NCBI GenBank assembly: GCA_963556495.2
Contig: OY747702.1
Span: forward strand, 14,784,903 to 14,848,902
DNA length: 64,000 bases
Direction: 5' to 3'
DNA from: Valencia hispanica
Lineage: Eukaryota > Chordata > Actinopteri > Cyprinodontiformes > Valenciidae
Shown: positions 11,746-25,500 of the stretch, piece after piece
How the letters are laid out: each line of letters opens with the position of its first letter
How positions within the stretch are numbered: position 1 is the first letter of the stretch
Program-made: the position numbers and the translations under genes
Notes under the pieces: generated by a model
The model's input: the letters and a program-made list of their open reading frames with translations, nothing else
Told to the model about the DNA's origin: nothing
Database searches by the model: none

Positions 11746-13395
11746 GCCTAGATACATGTTGCCCTCGTTCACAAATCCTCCAAGAGTGAAAGATCGTTCA
11801 CCAACGTAAATTGCATGCTAGGGTATCAGATACATGAAGTTGTAATGTTGTGACCTTAATTACTTACAGTCAGGTGTTTTAATGTCGAAAAACAAACCAG
11901 ATATGCAAAAGTGAGAGAGGGTCTTTAGGATCTGTCACCAGGCACATCATGAGCCATTTTGGAAATGAGTGTGATATTGTTTTCTTTTTGATATTAGTGT
12001 TACAATGAGGAAGAGTGCAGGGTCTTTTCCCCTCTTTGCTCATTTTAGCTTCGCAAAATGAAAAATTACACATGATCTAAGAACCATAGTTTTTATGTTC
12101 AAAATCAACTGAAAATTCTGAACAAACAAGAGGTTTGAATTATTTTGCTAAGTCTAAAAGTTAAATGAAATAAGACATTTCTTTAGAGCAGAAAAACTGG
12201 ATTCTCTGGAGTTCTGCAGTTGTCTAAGATTTTGTTGTGCTTTCTGATTACTCGTATGCAGCATTGCATGCGTGATGTTATTATGACTTGTGCATTGCAA
12301 GTTTTCAAAGAGCAATTTTGATCAAAGTTATGTCATACAATCTAGGGATCGTCACATTTCTTTGAAACTCCAGGGTAATTTGATGTCATGCATGCTAAAC
12401 AGATCAAAGAGTCTTTATATTTGTGTCATAGGAAAGAAACTTGCCCAAAGGGATTATGGCAAGTAAAGCAAAAACAAACTCAACCTGCAGTTTAATTGCA
12501 TATGCATCTTATGAAAACAGTAAGCAGACTTTAATTAGACTGTCTAGAAATAGCGAGGCCATTCAGGTCACTTTTAATTTATTCCTAAATTGACTTTACC
12601 ACAAAGGTTTCCCACAAGGTAGGATGGGATAAGAGGAATTATCCTATTTTAAGTCACTATACATTTGATTTTTCTCCAGTTTTTAGGATATTTTTATTTT
12701 CATTTGGATGAATTTTTGTGGGACCTTTTAATGAATGGGCTGTGAATAGTGTTCATTTATGCATAAATAAATCTAGGTTGGCCCTGACCAACCCAAATGG
12801 AAACTTAAAAATATATTTTGTTTCTAATCATTAAATGCACCATCTGTAAGCACTATCAGGGCATCATGACAAGCGGGGTTAGGGAACAACTAGTTGCATG
12901 TAACAGCATTACATAATTTTATTAGGACATACAAGCAACTGTAATTTGTTACAGTTAGTGACAAAACAAACGCTGTTGCTTTTGAGCATAATCATGATCC
13001 CAACTTGCATTTCATTTATTTGTCTTCTGCTAGAATGAAGAATGATGTTTAGTTACATTTATTTTTTCACATTTATTTACACATTTTGCTGTCCCCGTTA
13101 CCCGTGTTCACAGGGTTAAAGATCAGATTTTTGGTTGCCAGTGAATGCGCCCTGGAATGGGCTGCAACTATCAAACAGGCATGTGGAAGAGATGGTAGCA
13201 ACAACCTGACAGATGCTGTTACATGAAGAAACCGTGTGGGACAAATGTAAGTTGGTAAATTGAAACAGAATTAATAAAAGTAAATGTTGCCGATAACAAA
13301 TGTAACGGCACCAATGATGGAAAACTGAGGATAAAAACAAACAAACAAACAAAAAATGGTCACATTGCAGTTTACATGTGATGAAACCCTAACAG
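11746..13395. other. Anonymous AT-rich sequence
   Basis: No coding or structured feature could be supported; short AAAC units occur at 13332-13352. Confidence 0.45.
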
Positions 13396-13397
13396 CG

Positions 13398-13945
13398 TCT
13401 GTCATGATCCAGTCATGTTTACGTGATGGTTTTTTGTTTGTGCATTTGTTTTCTAATAATTTCTGGGTCTATGAATGCCATTTAAGTCTTGTCATATTCA
13501 GTTCACTTCATTTAGTCAGTATTCTTATTGAGATCTTGCCATACAGGTTCATTCCTTAGTGTTTAATTTCTTATGTCTTATATTACCTCTGTGCATTTTG
13601 GTATGTTCTCTTATGTACGTTTAGGCTTTTTCCTTTTTGATTTGTAGAACTGTTGTGTTTAGTTCAGTTCCCCATTTATTTTCTGTGTTAATTAGTCTCC
13701 CCGTTCTCACTGTGCCACAGCTGTTCCACATTCACTCTGATTAGCTCACCTGGATGCAATGCTAATCTCCACCCTTACTTCAGTATTTTATCTGCAATAT
13801 TTTATTCAGTTCTGGTTTCCTCCATTACACTCATGCCAGATCCATGTCCTGTTCTTTTGATGCCAGCATTGTAAGTTCGTATATTTTCACCTTTAAAATC
13901 TGCCCTCACCTCTCTGCTTCTGATTCTGCCTGCATTTTGGTTCAG
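13398..13945. mobile_element. Decayed non-autonomous DNA element
   Basis: It starts near CTGTCATGATCCAGTCATG and ends near CTGCCTGCATTTTGG. Its pyrimidine-rich body with CCACAGCTGTTCC and GATTAGCTCACCTGG resembles, in opposite orientation, the element at 3801-4476 and common fish copies. The right terminus is not preserved. Confidence 0.45.
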
Positions 13946-14053
13946 CTAAAAAAAAACAAGTAGGACAGCATCACCATGCCAACTGATTTTTCTAAATCCA
14001 CAAAATTGACTTTTTGTATATCATTGCTAGTTATTTTTACATTACTCATACTG

Positions 14054-14165
14054 GCTGTAAGGCAAGGCAAGACAGTTTTATTTGTATAGCAACACTTTCA
14101 ACAACAAGGTAATTCAAGGTGCTTTACATGATTAAGGGGTAAAGTGAAAATAGCAGTAAAACACA
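14054..14165 (-). repeat. LINE 3' tail
   Basis: Plus strand reads AAGGCAAGGCAAGACAG, TTTATTTGTATAGCAACA, CAACAACAAGGTAATTCAAG, GTGCTTTACATGATTA. This is the reverse of the LINE tail ending at 52143, and a sister copy lies at 34043-34140. Confidence 0.75.
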
Positions 14166-15660
14166 GACAAAAGCATACACACATACACTGTATGCTGTAC
14201 GCTTCTTTTATTAGAAGATAAAGTCACAACACCAATAAAAATAAAAGGACTTTAATAACAGTACAAATGTAAATGATTTTTATCCAAAGCACTGTGACAC
14301 TAAATATAATGTTTGCAATTTCTTTAACTAACCGAAGGATGATTTAGTTAGACTGAAAAGTATTAAATAACAAGTTAGAGTCAAAGAAAATGCAGCAGCA
14401 TCACAAAAACAAAAATCAACTAAAAGTAACTGAACGTACTTGCAATATGTGCATTACTGTGTTAAATTAATTGAAATGTATACAGTACTATTACGTTTTA
14501 AACTGTGTAACTTGGGATTGTAACTACTTGCAAGTTTTAAGATTAGTTTTTTTTTTTTAAGGGGACCTTCCCGACACTGCTGACTGCAATATCTTCTGGT
14601 GTGGACGCTGTTACTGAAGAAATAATCAAAGTCAGCCATTTTCAGTACATGTTCTTCCTCTTTATTCGGGTTTAAACACTAAACTGAGACAAAACACACA
14701 TCGTTTATATGGAAAAAAGTTGTCCTCCAGCTTTCAGAGAGAGATTCACTTCTGTAGTCACCAGCAAAATTAATCTAGAATGGAGTTCTGCTTGAACTAG
14801 CTATCAACCCCTCTACTGCTTCTACTTCTTGTAACCCACTTTGTTACTGAGCTTTTACCTCGCCTCTGGGTCCGTCCTTATCTCTGCAGATGTCAGCCGC
14901 TGCTCAGATTTGATCCCCGCAGCTCATAGGGATTCAGTGATTTAGAGACTTGCTCCTAGTCAGCATAATACGGGCCAGCTGAGAGAAGGGGTTAAAGAAG
15001 GATTATTGGGTTGAATGATGGTGTACATTCCAGGATGACCTCAAACTTTGGTTTTTGTGTGAGGTCTATTGTTGCGCTAAGGTTATTTCACCAAGTCTAA
15101 AAAGTTTGTTCATGATTTCGCAAAGTTTTGATTTGACACGCTCTACCAACTTTGGCTTTATTGGTAATGTAGGACACCTTAGGGGGAAGATCCGTTACAG
15201 TTTCAGTCAAAGCACTCTGAGTCAATGCAAGAAAATCAAGATTTAAAACTGACTTGTTTTAACAACCACTTTGCAACATATTTCCTGTTTTCTGGGTATA
15301 AATAAGAAACTTTGACACTCAAAATACATCAAATTATTGTATTTTACAGTTCTACGAGAAAGTGAATCCCATCGCTTGGATGTTCTTTCAAGATCTAGAC
15401 ATAGAAATTGCTTTACGATTACTGTACAAAGTCAGCAGATATATGTTTTAATTCTTTTTTCAACATTTTTTTGTAGTACTTTTACCTTGACACAAAGGGT
15501 CTCAGCCTATTTTTATCTAATTATAGTCATACAAGTCATAGAAGCTCAGTTGAACCTGATCACTGCATGAAATCAGTCTATTAGTTAGTCCTTATTCATA
15601 GAAACAGCAACATATTTCCTTAGTCAACCTGACTAGGTAGTGCACATGGAACTCATCCTC
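14166..15660. other. Anonymous sequence
   Basis: No gene, RNA or repeat could be supported here. Confidence 0.4.
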
Positions 15661-15668
15661 TTTGTTAA

Positions 15669-16321
15669 AGGTACAGTGGGTAAAATATGTTGACTCTTTA
15701 ACGGCATGCCGTTCAGAGTAGGTATTGCAGCTACAGTAGCCCACACGCCTCAAAAAGGCAATATGTCATCAACGACAGCTCTGTTCTTTTAATCTGTGTT
15801 CTTTTCTAAATTTGATCTAAATGTGTTGAGTAATAAAAACGTTTTTTTTAAAATGTTAGTTATGTAGATTTTGTTTTACGTTTGCTCTATTTCATGCCTA
15901 AAAGCAACTAGCTAATTTGTAATGACTCCAAGCTAATGCAACAAGCCAACTATATTGTTTTGGCTATTTAGTTTTATATATTTGAGGCAATTTATTTCCC
16001 CAAAGTCTCCATGGAGAAAACCTGCGACATCCCCCACACAGCATTTGGGGGTAGAAAGAGAACCGCTGCAACTTCTCGAAAATCGCTGTTTTCAAGAGAG
16101 GACATGAAACGCGGAGCATTAAATCTTGTATGTTACTAAACAGCAACTGTGTTTCAAGATGACGCATGACTCTGGTGGGTCCACCACAGGTTATGCAAAT
16201 AAAAATGTAAAATTTCAAGTTAAAAGGAATACTTAGAATTTACGTTGGTAAGAAATATTATTGAAAAAGGAAACAATGAATTTGAGAGTAAAGAAGTGAA
16301 AAATATTACAAACTGTACCTT
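15669..16321. mobile_element. TTAA-flanked MITE
   Basis: The left end AGGTACAGTGGGTAAAATAT and the right end, read inverted as AAGGTACAGTTTGTAATATT, are terminal inverted repeats. TTAA lies directly outside each (15665-15668 and 16322-16325). TTAA duplication fits piggyBac- or Kolobok-type mobilisation. There is no transposase frame inside the ~650 bp. Confidence 0.75.
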
Positions 16322-16325
16322 TTAA

Positions 16326-18880
16326 ATCCAGTATATTTGCAATGGACTCAAGTGCTCATGTGCTTTGTCTATTTTTTATTCAGTTAGGTTTTACATAGGG
16401 CATATATATTGGGATGAACTAGCCGGATTGAGGTATACGACCGAGGTACCGTATGTTCTGCCTTAAGTCATACAGGACTGATATAAAAGAAATACCAAAG
16501 GCAGCCTGTGTCACTGCAAGACGGTAGATGCCAGACTGCATGACCTGTTGCTGCTACAACATTTCTTCAGACGGATCTGACTGCAATACTGGTTTAACAA
16601 TAAATGGATAGCAAATTACTGAAAAGGGTGTGAGGGCATGAGGAAAAACTGACGGTGGTGGAAGCGCTAATGAATGGGGAAAGGAGTACAAGAAGCAGAC
16701 GTCAGTAGCAGCAGCAATCACAATGCACAATTTTCCCAGAAAATGTCTGACTTTGATATTAGTAATGGGTCGTCCTTGGTCGGAAGAGAGCTGACTGGTG
16801 TAACAGTTGCACTACTTAATGACTGGTGTACTGAAATGGTTCATTAAATAAAGGGCAATTTTACATTTTTGTTGTTAGTTTGTGGAGGCCTATGCAATTA
16901 AGAATATACTGTATTACCAAAAGACAAATAGATTCTATATCATTATCATAAAAAAACCTAGTGCCTTAACCCTGAATTGCCTTAATTTATTTACAATTAT
17001 ATAGCAACACATTCTTTTTTTGTTGAAAAACCGATTCTAAATATTATAGATTGTTCACCTGAAACATTTTTATTAGATATAAATGTTGGTGTTTTGTGTG
17101 CAAATTAGCCCAATTAGACATAATGGACCTAACTATGACCACTAGACGGTGGTAGAGTACTTCCAGTTTGACCCTTGGTATATGATGAATATGCATAAAC
17201 AGGCATCAGAAACATAAAAATGCTGTGTGGTGGTCTGTATTGAAATCCCATCAACGATCTTTTTCAATTTTTTTCATATTTCGGTATCAACTGACTATTT
17301 GGAGATACAAAGTTTTATCCGCTATGAGTGCCCCCAACAGGTCAAATGGTAATAATTATTAGATGCACTGAGGTGACTGCTGTAACATCTACAGTAAATT
17401 ATGTCTAAATGGTGTTTCAAATATGTGACAATCATGACGAGGAGTTTTTGACGTGTCCAAATAATCCGTGCCAGTCTGGTTTAGCTGTTGATCATTTTGC
17501 AGTATCAGATAGTGAGCAAGATGAATGCCATTTACTTAAAGTCACGTTTTATCAAATTATATTGACACACAAGGCAGATGTGTTATAGTGTGACGAGGAT
17601 ATAAAACAAAGATCAGCTTTCTTTGGCCAGCCATTTGTGTATCTATAACTAAGGTCATTTTAGAGATTCAGGACTCTGCTCACATATCTTCATGTGTGGT
17701 TTCCACCCTTCCTCCTTTCTCTACATCAGTCTTTTCCATCCTGGCAGCATCATTTTCTTTCTGACTCACTCTGTATTCCTACGGTCCCCTTTCCTCTACA
17801 ACGACACACTGCATTGCTGTCAAATGTCTCGGTTTAGTCGAATTTAAACCCTGTATCCTACATCCTGCGTTTGGAAGTGAAATAAAATGATACGTATAGA
17901 ATATCCTGCTCCACATCCCTGGTCCTGCTCCTCGTATTCCTCACTGTGAGCAACCTCTTCCCTCTTAGCACATCTACTAGTGTGTGTAGCCTCCTCTTAG
18001 TTGACTTAACATGATCTGACAGAGCAATCCCTATGGATTCTGATCAAATAGAGCAGTAGTGTACACAGCAGCAACAGCGCAGCCCCAGTCTGCTAAAACA
18101 GCAGCCGTACTATGGCAAAGATCAGCGTCCTGCGGAACTGATTCAACACGTTTAGCTGCTGATTCTACTTTGCTGGGCAAATAATTTCAAAGACTTGTGG
18201 CATGAGGATGTCTGAGCAAATCACACTGCTTCTTTTCATTATAATAATTCATTATAGCTGTCATTGAAAACCATGCAACCATTTTATAAGACCCAAAATG
18301 ATATATTTTTCTTTCCAGGAATAAGTTACATTTTTCTTAGAGAAATATTCAAAGTCTTGAACAAATCTTTTAAATTGGTCTAGTTTGCTAGACTTTCCAA
18401 AGCTCCTCCTCAGTTTGTTTCCCTTGTTTTGCAAAGTGAGACTTAGAAATGAAGGGAGTGAACAATTGAAGGACAAAACTTATGAACAGTCAGGTCTTTC
18501 CAAAATCAATTAAAAACCTACAAATGATATTTTTTTTCTCCTTCAGTTGATCATCTACTGGATTCCAAGGTTTCAGCTAGGAGTAATTTAGGAATTATCT
18601 TGTTTTACAGTTTATTCATTATTGTACTGTATAATTGATTTGTATTTTTTTTAAATCTAACAAAATAAATAGAATCAAATTATCTACAAAACTATGTACA
18701 AAACATGTTAATGAAGTTCTTTGCACAAAATCACACTCACATAAGACGATCTCACGAACTCAATTCTTGGTAATTTCAGTCCCTCTTCGAATGAGCTCTG
18801 TCACTTTTATGCAAATTAACGGTTGCAGACCACACCCAGCCATCCTGCGGCTGCGGGTTTGCCACACATAAGAATGGCAT
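16326..18880. other. Anonymous AT-rich sequence
   Basis: No gene or clear repeat is recognised. A phrase with pyrimidine-rich sequence at 17690-17830 is not followed by a convincing exon. Confidence 0.4.
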
Positions 18881-18894
18881 AGAATTGGAATTGG

Positions 18895-19133
18895 TGGGTG
18901 GGGTTTGACAGGCGAGGGTTGGGTATATGTAAATTACGCTTATTGCGACTTCACAACAAGGAACTTATGCGAACAGCTCGTGGAAGCACAAGACTTCTGA
19001 CAGCAAAATTGTGCAAAAAATAAATAAATGGATGAATCGTTTTTATTCACGTTTCAGGTGTTTATAGAGACAGCAGAGACCCCAACAGCTACACAAAAAG
19101 ATTTATTTTTTATTGGCATAATATGTCCCCTTT
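18895..19133. mobile_element. Right part of a possible TTAA MITE
   Basis: The segment ends GGCATAATATGTCCCCTTTAAT, whose inverse TTAAAGGGGACATATTATGC is related to the ends of the MITE at 53542. A matching left end is not visible. Confidence 0.35.
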
Positions 19134-19499
19134 AATGTCACACTTGAATGTCATAGATCACTGAACTAATTTTAAGATCAGATAAAAAAAAAATCAATCA
19201 AAGATTTAATTGATTATCGGAAAAAGCTTTCTAAACCTGCATTACCTTATATAAAAATATATTTCTTCACCTTGTTAAATGATGAATTAACCGTAACTGA
19301 CCACATTAATGAGGTGAAATTGCACTAGCCGCACTGATACCTGATAACTGATAACAGGCCTATCTTTTATCCTATAGACTTTAAAACTGGCTCGGAGCTC
19401 ATCTGTTTCTCTCCTATATGAAGCCAATAATGGAGCTACTACTGCTATTAACTCGTAACTTTTCTTTAACATAGAAAGTACTCCTGGATCATATGCTCT

Positions 19500-19925
19500 G
19501 TTTTGTCAAACCACCAGTCTGTCGTGGCAGATGGCCGCTCATACTGAGCCAGGTTCTGGTTCTGCTATAGGTTTCTTCTTGTTAAAGGGTAGTTTTTTCC
19601 TCTCCACTGTCACTAAATGTTTGCTTAGTATGAGGGATCATTGCAAAGTCAACGACACAACACAGGGGACTGTCCACAGTCGCTACATGCTCATCTAGGA
19701 AGATTGAATGCTGCAAGTCAATGACTATGCCATCTGCTGGATTTCCTTAAAGAAACGTTTTCAAGCCAATTGAATAAAACACTGAACTTCACTGCACTGT
19801 TTGATAGCTAGGATCAATTAATTGTGATGTGTCTGATTGGATTGCGTTGAGTTTTGTTTTTAGTAACATGCCTTGAGATGAAATTTTGTGAATTTGTGCT
19901 ATATAAATAAAACTGAAAGGAATAA
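19500..19925 (+). repeat. LINE 3' fragment
   Basis: Longest plus-strand copy of the family at 8478-8745, with CTCCACTGTCAC, TTAGTATGAGGGATCATTGC, CTACATGCTCATCTAGGAAG and a GTGCTATATAAATAAAACTG terminus, the typical 3' end. Confidence 0.78.
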
Positions 19926-19979
19926 AACCTTTCTGAGAACATGAATTAGGCTAAAAGATCTCAAAAGGTACACCGTTTA

Positions 19980-20762
19980 AAGAAACAGTTAAAACATGAA
20001 AAAGTGGTGAACCTTCCTAGAAGTGGCCGGACCATCTAAGCGCATCAACGACTCCTTCTGGAAGTCACAAACGAACCCAGAAGAAGATCTGAAGCTCTGC
20101 AGACCTCACTTTGCCACAGTTAAAGTCAGTGTTCATGATTCAACTATAAGAAAGAGACTGGCGGAAAAATCATATCCTTGGAGGAATTCCAACAACACCA
20201 AAACTAATGACTAAAATAAACAAAGGGGTGTCCCTAAGATTACTGTGAAAACATTCTGTGGACTGATGTGTTGCTGAATTGAAACAATTCTGCAAAGAAT
20301 TGTGGGCCAAAACTCCTCCACAGAGATGGAAAAGATACATTGCCAAATTGTTGCAAAAGCCTTGATGGGAATTGCTTTACCAAGGATATCACAGGGGCAT
20401 TTAGGGAGCATTTACCAAACTGTATTTTAAATTACCTCGGGTATCTTTGTCTTACGGTCAAATATTGGACAAAAACCCCAAAAGACCCTAAACCAGACTG
20501 ATAAAATAAATAAAAATCTTACCTATGACATTACTGTACTGCATTGAAAATAAGAAAAAAACCAACTTCATCAGAAAAACTTTAAAAGTAATTTAGAAAG
20601 CTTGAGGTAAAAATAGCAAGAGGCCAAGTTGAACAATTAAACGAAAAGCTGGCTCATTGTAAGCTAAATGTAAAGAAATGAGATATTAGCACACTCTCTC
20701 TTAGCTTTGTGGCAATGTTTCAAAAGATTCAAGGGGTGTGTATACTTTTGCAAGGCATTGTA
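19980..20762 (+). mobile_element. Internally deleted Tc1 relic
   Basis: The text AGTGGTGAACCTTCCTAGAA, CTCACTTTGCCACAGTTAAA and GTCAGTGTTCATGATTCAAC corresponds to the N-terminal half of a Tc1 transposase gene. At about 20258-20275 CTGTGGACTGATG jumps directly to TTGCTGAATTGAAACAATTC, which belongs to the C-terminal part, so the middle (with the catalytic core) is missing. The relic ends with GTGTATACTTTTGCAAGGCA, a Tc1 terminus, near 20760. Confidence 0.75.
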
Positions 20763-20765
20763 ATT

Positions 20766-21585
20766 TTACACGTTGCAGCAGTGAAGAGGCTAATTGGTGA
20801 GTGCGAAGGCCAGCTGGCAGGCAGACCCATTTGGTAGGTGGTATTAAGCTGTTTCCGTAAGAGGTGTCAAGTCTCGTCTCTGATCAAGGACTGCTACTAC
20901 TGTATTTAAATCATCAGGGGTCATACATGTCGTTACCGGTTTAAAATGCCTCAAATCAACACAGGAGTAAATGCAGCCAATGGTTTTGACGAACCACAGC
21001 CTGTTAACTGACAATGTTGGTCCGTTTATTTTGCAGAAATTAAGCAGATTTGACTGTGGAGAGACACTGAATAAACTTACTAACATCTGTTCCATATATT
21101 CATTTTAAGGTTGGATGCACATTTATTATACATGTTGTAATTCAATGGATTTCATTTCCCTAAGGTTTTGGTAAACATTTTTATTTTATTGTCCTATAAC
21201 GAGTAAGTAAGCAAGTCCCCCCCACCCTCTTTGCAATGCCAGGTTTTAGTGATACTAAAAAATACATAGAAATAATTCATTTTTGAGCCTTTACTGTGAC
21301 ATACTGTATAGGTTTTATTATTCAGTTGAAGAAAAAACAAATCTGTTTGAGGGACAAAGATCAAAAATAAAGAAAGGCAATAACCATAAATGTTAACACC
21401 CTGAAGCTCATTAACTTTGTTTTAGAGAATCTGATGAGCCTAAAATGAACTCATTGTAGCAATGTATCTGCCAATTTCACTCAGATTATTTATTGGGCAC
21501 CGATTCGCATCTTAAGGCATTTAAAAAACAAAAAGTATCAGTCAGTGTAATCATACCTCCATTCCAATTAATTCTGGTTATCAAA
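20766..21585. other. Anonymous AT-rich sequence
   Basis: No gene or classifiable repeat seen. Confidence 0.4.
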
Positions 21586-21589
21586 CAAT

Positions 21590-21690
21590 GCAGTCAAACA
21601 AAAAGTGTTCTAAGGAAACCTAACAGATTGCATTGACTTGCAGCATTCAGTCCTGGATGGGCACGTAGCGACAGCGGAACAGCGTTTTTT
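21590..21690 (-). repeat. LINE 3' fragment
   Basis: Contains AAGGAAACCTAACAGATTGC and GGGCACGTAGCGACAG, the inverse of the family at 19500-19925. Confidence 0.6.
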
Positions 21691-22709
21691 AAAATGCATT
21701 CAAAGGGCCAAGTGGTTTTTAGATACATAAGTTAAATTGGTTTTATATTTCATCTTAAAGATTTTTCAACATCTATGACAGTGTTAGACATTTATTAAAA
21801 GTCTAAACATTGACTTTTTTCCGATTTCATCTTCAGGACCTTTCAAATACTAACCAAGTACTTTAGTAGTTGAGCTGTACCTCACTGCATACATGCTAAC
21901 ATATAAGCCCAGGAACTTTAATGTGTATCAACTTTGCTTTTATTATCATTGTGATACTATTAACAACTTTTTTGTTTTCAAAATAACTTTTCTTAATCAG
22001 CCTTAGAGACATTCGGTCAGCGCTGCATTATATCTGTGTTACAAGCTACTCAGTTCCACAGGCTCTGCTAGTTCTGGTTGGAAAAATGATCGGAGATTTC
22101 CTTTTGTGGAATTAAACTGAACGTCATCTCTGGTTGTAGCCACACTAATGCATCCACCCGCACAGTACAAATGTTTTCTAAAGTGAAAACTCATCATACT
22201 CTCACTGTTTTTGCTTTAAAACGAACAAAATAAAAATTTTGGACACTTGTGTTATCACTGCAAAAAGGCTGAAATTCATTTATAACACTAAATCAAATCA
22301 CCTTTCTTAGAGTTTCAGTTCATGCTTACAAATTTTTAACCCCATATTCAAAATTGTGTCCACTTGGACCAGAGCAGAAAGTTTGCTTGATCTAAAAGAT
22401 GTATACTTCGTAATCAGCCATGACGCGGCCTACACATATAGACTTAATACTGAATTAGGTTTAAATAAGATCCATGTGTAGCAACAGTGTTGAAATCAGG
22501 CGTATTGCTCGTATATGGCACAGGAAAGACCGTCATTAATAATTGGAAGAAATATAGAACAACTGTGACATTACTGAAACTTGATTCTTTTTCTTTACTA
22601 ATACAAAATGGAAACTGTTCAGGAAAGCTACAATCACTGGAAACCATGTAGAAGAATGTGCTTTGGTCCGATAGAATCAAACTTGAATGTTATGCAACTA
22701 GTTCTAAAG

Positions 22710-22915
22710 CAGTATTTCCCAAGCCTGGTCCTGAAGGCACTGCCCTGCATGTTTTAGATGTTTCCCTGCTTTAACACGCCTGATTCAGATGATTGCAGTT
22801 CAGCAAAAGCCTGTTTATCAGCCATCAATTGAAATAAGGTGTGCTGAAGCGGGGAGGGAAACATCTAAAACATGCAGGGAAGTGTGCCTTGAGAAGCAGG
22901 GCTGGAAAAACACTG
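22710..22915. mobile_element. hAT-type palindromic MITE
   Basis: Left end CAGTATTTCCCAAGCCTGGT is mirrored by the right end CAGGGCTGGAAAAACACTG. Inside, CATGTTTTAGATGTTTCCCT is mirrored by AGGGAAACATCTAAAACATG. Possible 8-bp duplications flank it (TTCTAAAG at 22702-22709, TACTAACG at 22916-22923; 6 of 8 match). Sister of 7897-8080. Confidence 0.85.
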
Positions 22916-22923
22916 TACTAACG

Positions 22924-24435
22924 GCTAATGTTTTGTATTTTTCATCGAAATGGATGAAACCATCAACAGTTATAGTCAGCATTGACGCAAAACCTTTAGA
23001 TAACTGACAGTTGGTGAAGATGAAGTTATTTCAAGTTGTTGTCTCTTTTTTATATACATGTTGCTTTTTCTACCCATAAACAGTTTTTTGGGGTTTTCAT
23101 TCAAAATACATGAGATATGTAACAATGAAAAAAAATTTCTGAAATGATTTATCTTACATCGCAACAGCCCGACATTTTAACAGGAATGTGCACTATTTTT
23201 ATACCCACTATATACACATAGACTTTCAGAGAGTTCCACATTATTGCCGCTGGCTACAAATCTCAGCATAGACAGTGAAAAGTGTGCTGACCCCGTGTGT
23301 TTGGACATGTGTGTGCATGAAGGCTTTAAAACGACAGGTTAACCTTTCTGTCCTCCGGGACTTTTCTTTTTCATGTCCCTTCAGCGTTAAAAAGAGAAAA
23401 TAGAAACCTTGTGTGCAATGTGTGCCTGAGAAAATTAACAATGAAGGCTTCTTCTTCCATCCCCTTGTGTCCTGCTCTCTGGTCTCTTGTCTTTCCCTCC
23501 TCCACCGTCCTCTTGCTCTCCATTAATCTCAGTCAGCATTGCTTCAATGCAGCCGTGGCTTTATTAGCGACTAGGGGAAGGGAGACGCAACAGATTTCTT
23601 GTTACGGGGGGGCTAACTTTCAAACCCTCAAAGGAGTCCATGGGTGAAGTTGTTGTTCGGGATTTTAACTTTTCCACATGATGATTTAAACAATTTCTTA
23701 CTTAAAAATTAACCTTTCAAGGCAGATGTGAAAGAATGACATTGTTTAGCCTTAGCTTTGTAGCCATGCTGCATCGGCTGCAGCTGGAAGATTGTGATGC
23801 TGAGCTGCACGTCTTCCTTGGGCAGTGAGTTTTTTTTACTGGCATGAGTTCTAGGGACTCTGACGGTGCCAAAGTCAGGATGAAGCTATGAGACTGCAAC
23901 TCTGTCTGTTTTCTCACTACAATGGGATGTATTGTTTTAGTTTCCCAATGCATGATTTATTTACTTCATATGGAACGTCTAATATCCATGCAGAATATGA
24001 ATGTCTTTGTCATTCTGAAGAATGCCTTCATTGGCCTCCTTAACACAGAGTCCTTTTTCAGGATGCAAAAGCAGGAAATTCATACTGAAATACTGAGCTA
24101 TAATATTGTTTGATCTATGCAATTTACACATGGGTTAGGCTTTAATGAGTAAACAGCATGTATTTAATGTAAATTTATTGATGGAACACCACAGCCCTCA
24201 AGCAAATATGTCTTACAAACAACTTAAAGCTAACTAATGACTATTGATACTGACATCCAGTACTCCAAATGATCAATGCAGGGTGAGTGGAAACAAAATC
24301 AGTTCGGAGCCACCAGATACTTTGGTGAGGATGTATCTGTAGACACCTTTAATTTAAAAGGAAATGTAAAATAAACCTCGGTAGAACAAGAATGATTATT
24401 TTTCATTGGGAAATGCCCTCAAAATGTCTAATAAT
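22924..24435. other. Anonymous sequence
   Basis: No gene supported. A pyrimidine-rich tract at 23445-23530 does not lead into a recognisable exon. Confidence 0.4.
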
Positions 24436-24439
24436 AGGC

Positions 24440-24946
24440 ACCATTCCATCATCGGAACTTCAGGGTAATTTGACCGGAAATTTTCCAGATATGCGCGTGT
24501 CTCCTGTTCATTGGCCGGGCCGACAGGGCCATTTTTGGGGCCATTTCAGGAACCAACAGAGTACCTGTACGGGGGTATGTACTCGAAATGCCCTGATCGA
24601 TTGGCTCAGTGGGAGCTGTGGTTAAGTCACGCTGATTGGTTGTAATTCAGAGGGAAATGAACAGACGCCTCCAAACAACTGCCTTTGTAAAAATAAGAAG
24701 AGTTACTAGCGAAGCAGTTTATAACCACAGCAAACAGAAACGCAGCAACAGGCCCTGCTTCTTCCATGTTGATCTCTTGTTATTTCTGTTGCTGTGGGCA
24801 TCTTTTTGAGCTGATTAGTGACGCTACTCGCTGCTGAAACAGTGTGACATGCGGATGTCTTTAGCTGATTTCTTAAAGGGGCGATTGTGTATGGAGACAT
24901 GGTTGCTGAGAGGAGTGGGTCTGAAGTTCCGATAGTGGAAATGCGG
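24440..24946. mobile_element. Inverted-repeat MITE, ~500 bp
   Basis: Left CCATTCCATCATCGGAACTT(CAG) is matched by the inverse of right CTGAAGTTCCGATAGTGGAA, giving ~25-bp terminal inverted repeats. The interior contains more CpG and GC than flanking DNA and no transposase. TAA/ATA trinucleotides lie outside the ends, which would suit a PIF/Harbinger-type element, but this is not firm. Confidence 0.65.
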
Positions 24947-25129
24947 CTAATATGTACTGTAGTGCCAAAAGTACTGGGTCATTTGATCTCTCAAATTGAG
25001 GACGGGACTCTGTACAGATCAGTTAGGTTACTCCACACCAAACCCACTCATTCATGACCTTATGAACTTTGCTTTGTGCTCAGTCACATTGGAACTGAAA
25101 GAGTCATGTCTCTGTTACCACAAGGTGAA

Positions 25130-25500
25130 GAATTTCAATTCAATTCAATTTCAATTCCGTTTATTTATATAGCGCTGATTCACAACAGATGTCATCTCAA
25201 GGCGCTTAACAAGAAGTCATTTCAATACATTTATACAAACATTCCAATCAGTTAAAAAGTTTCCTATTTAAGGAATCCCAGCAGATTGCGTCAGTCATTG
25301 GCGTGAGGTTGGGCCCCGTTGATGCAGACTTGCCAACCACAGCAATCCTTCAGCAATCCCTCATACTGAGCAAGCAAGTAGCGACAGTGGAGAGGAAAAA
25401 CTCCCCTTTAACAGGAAGAAACCTCCAACAGAACCAGGCTCAGTAGGAGCGGCCATCTGTCACGACCGTCTGGGGGTTTGAGAAGACAGAGCAGAAACAC
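25130..25500 (-). repeat. LINE 3' fragment
   Basis: Plus strand begins with CAATTCAATTCAATTTCAAT and TTATATAGCGCTGATTCACA, then CAATCCCTCATACTGAGCAA, AGTGGAGAGGAAAAACTCCC and AGAACCAGGCTCAGTAGGAG. This is the exact reverse arrangement of 19500-19925. Confidence 0.8.
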
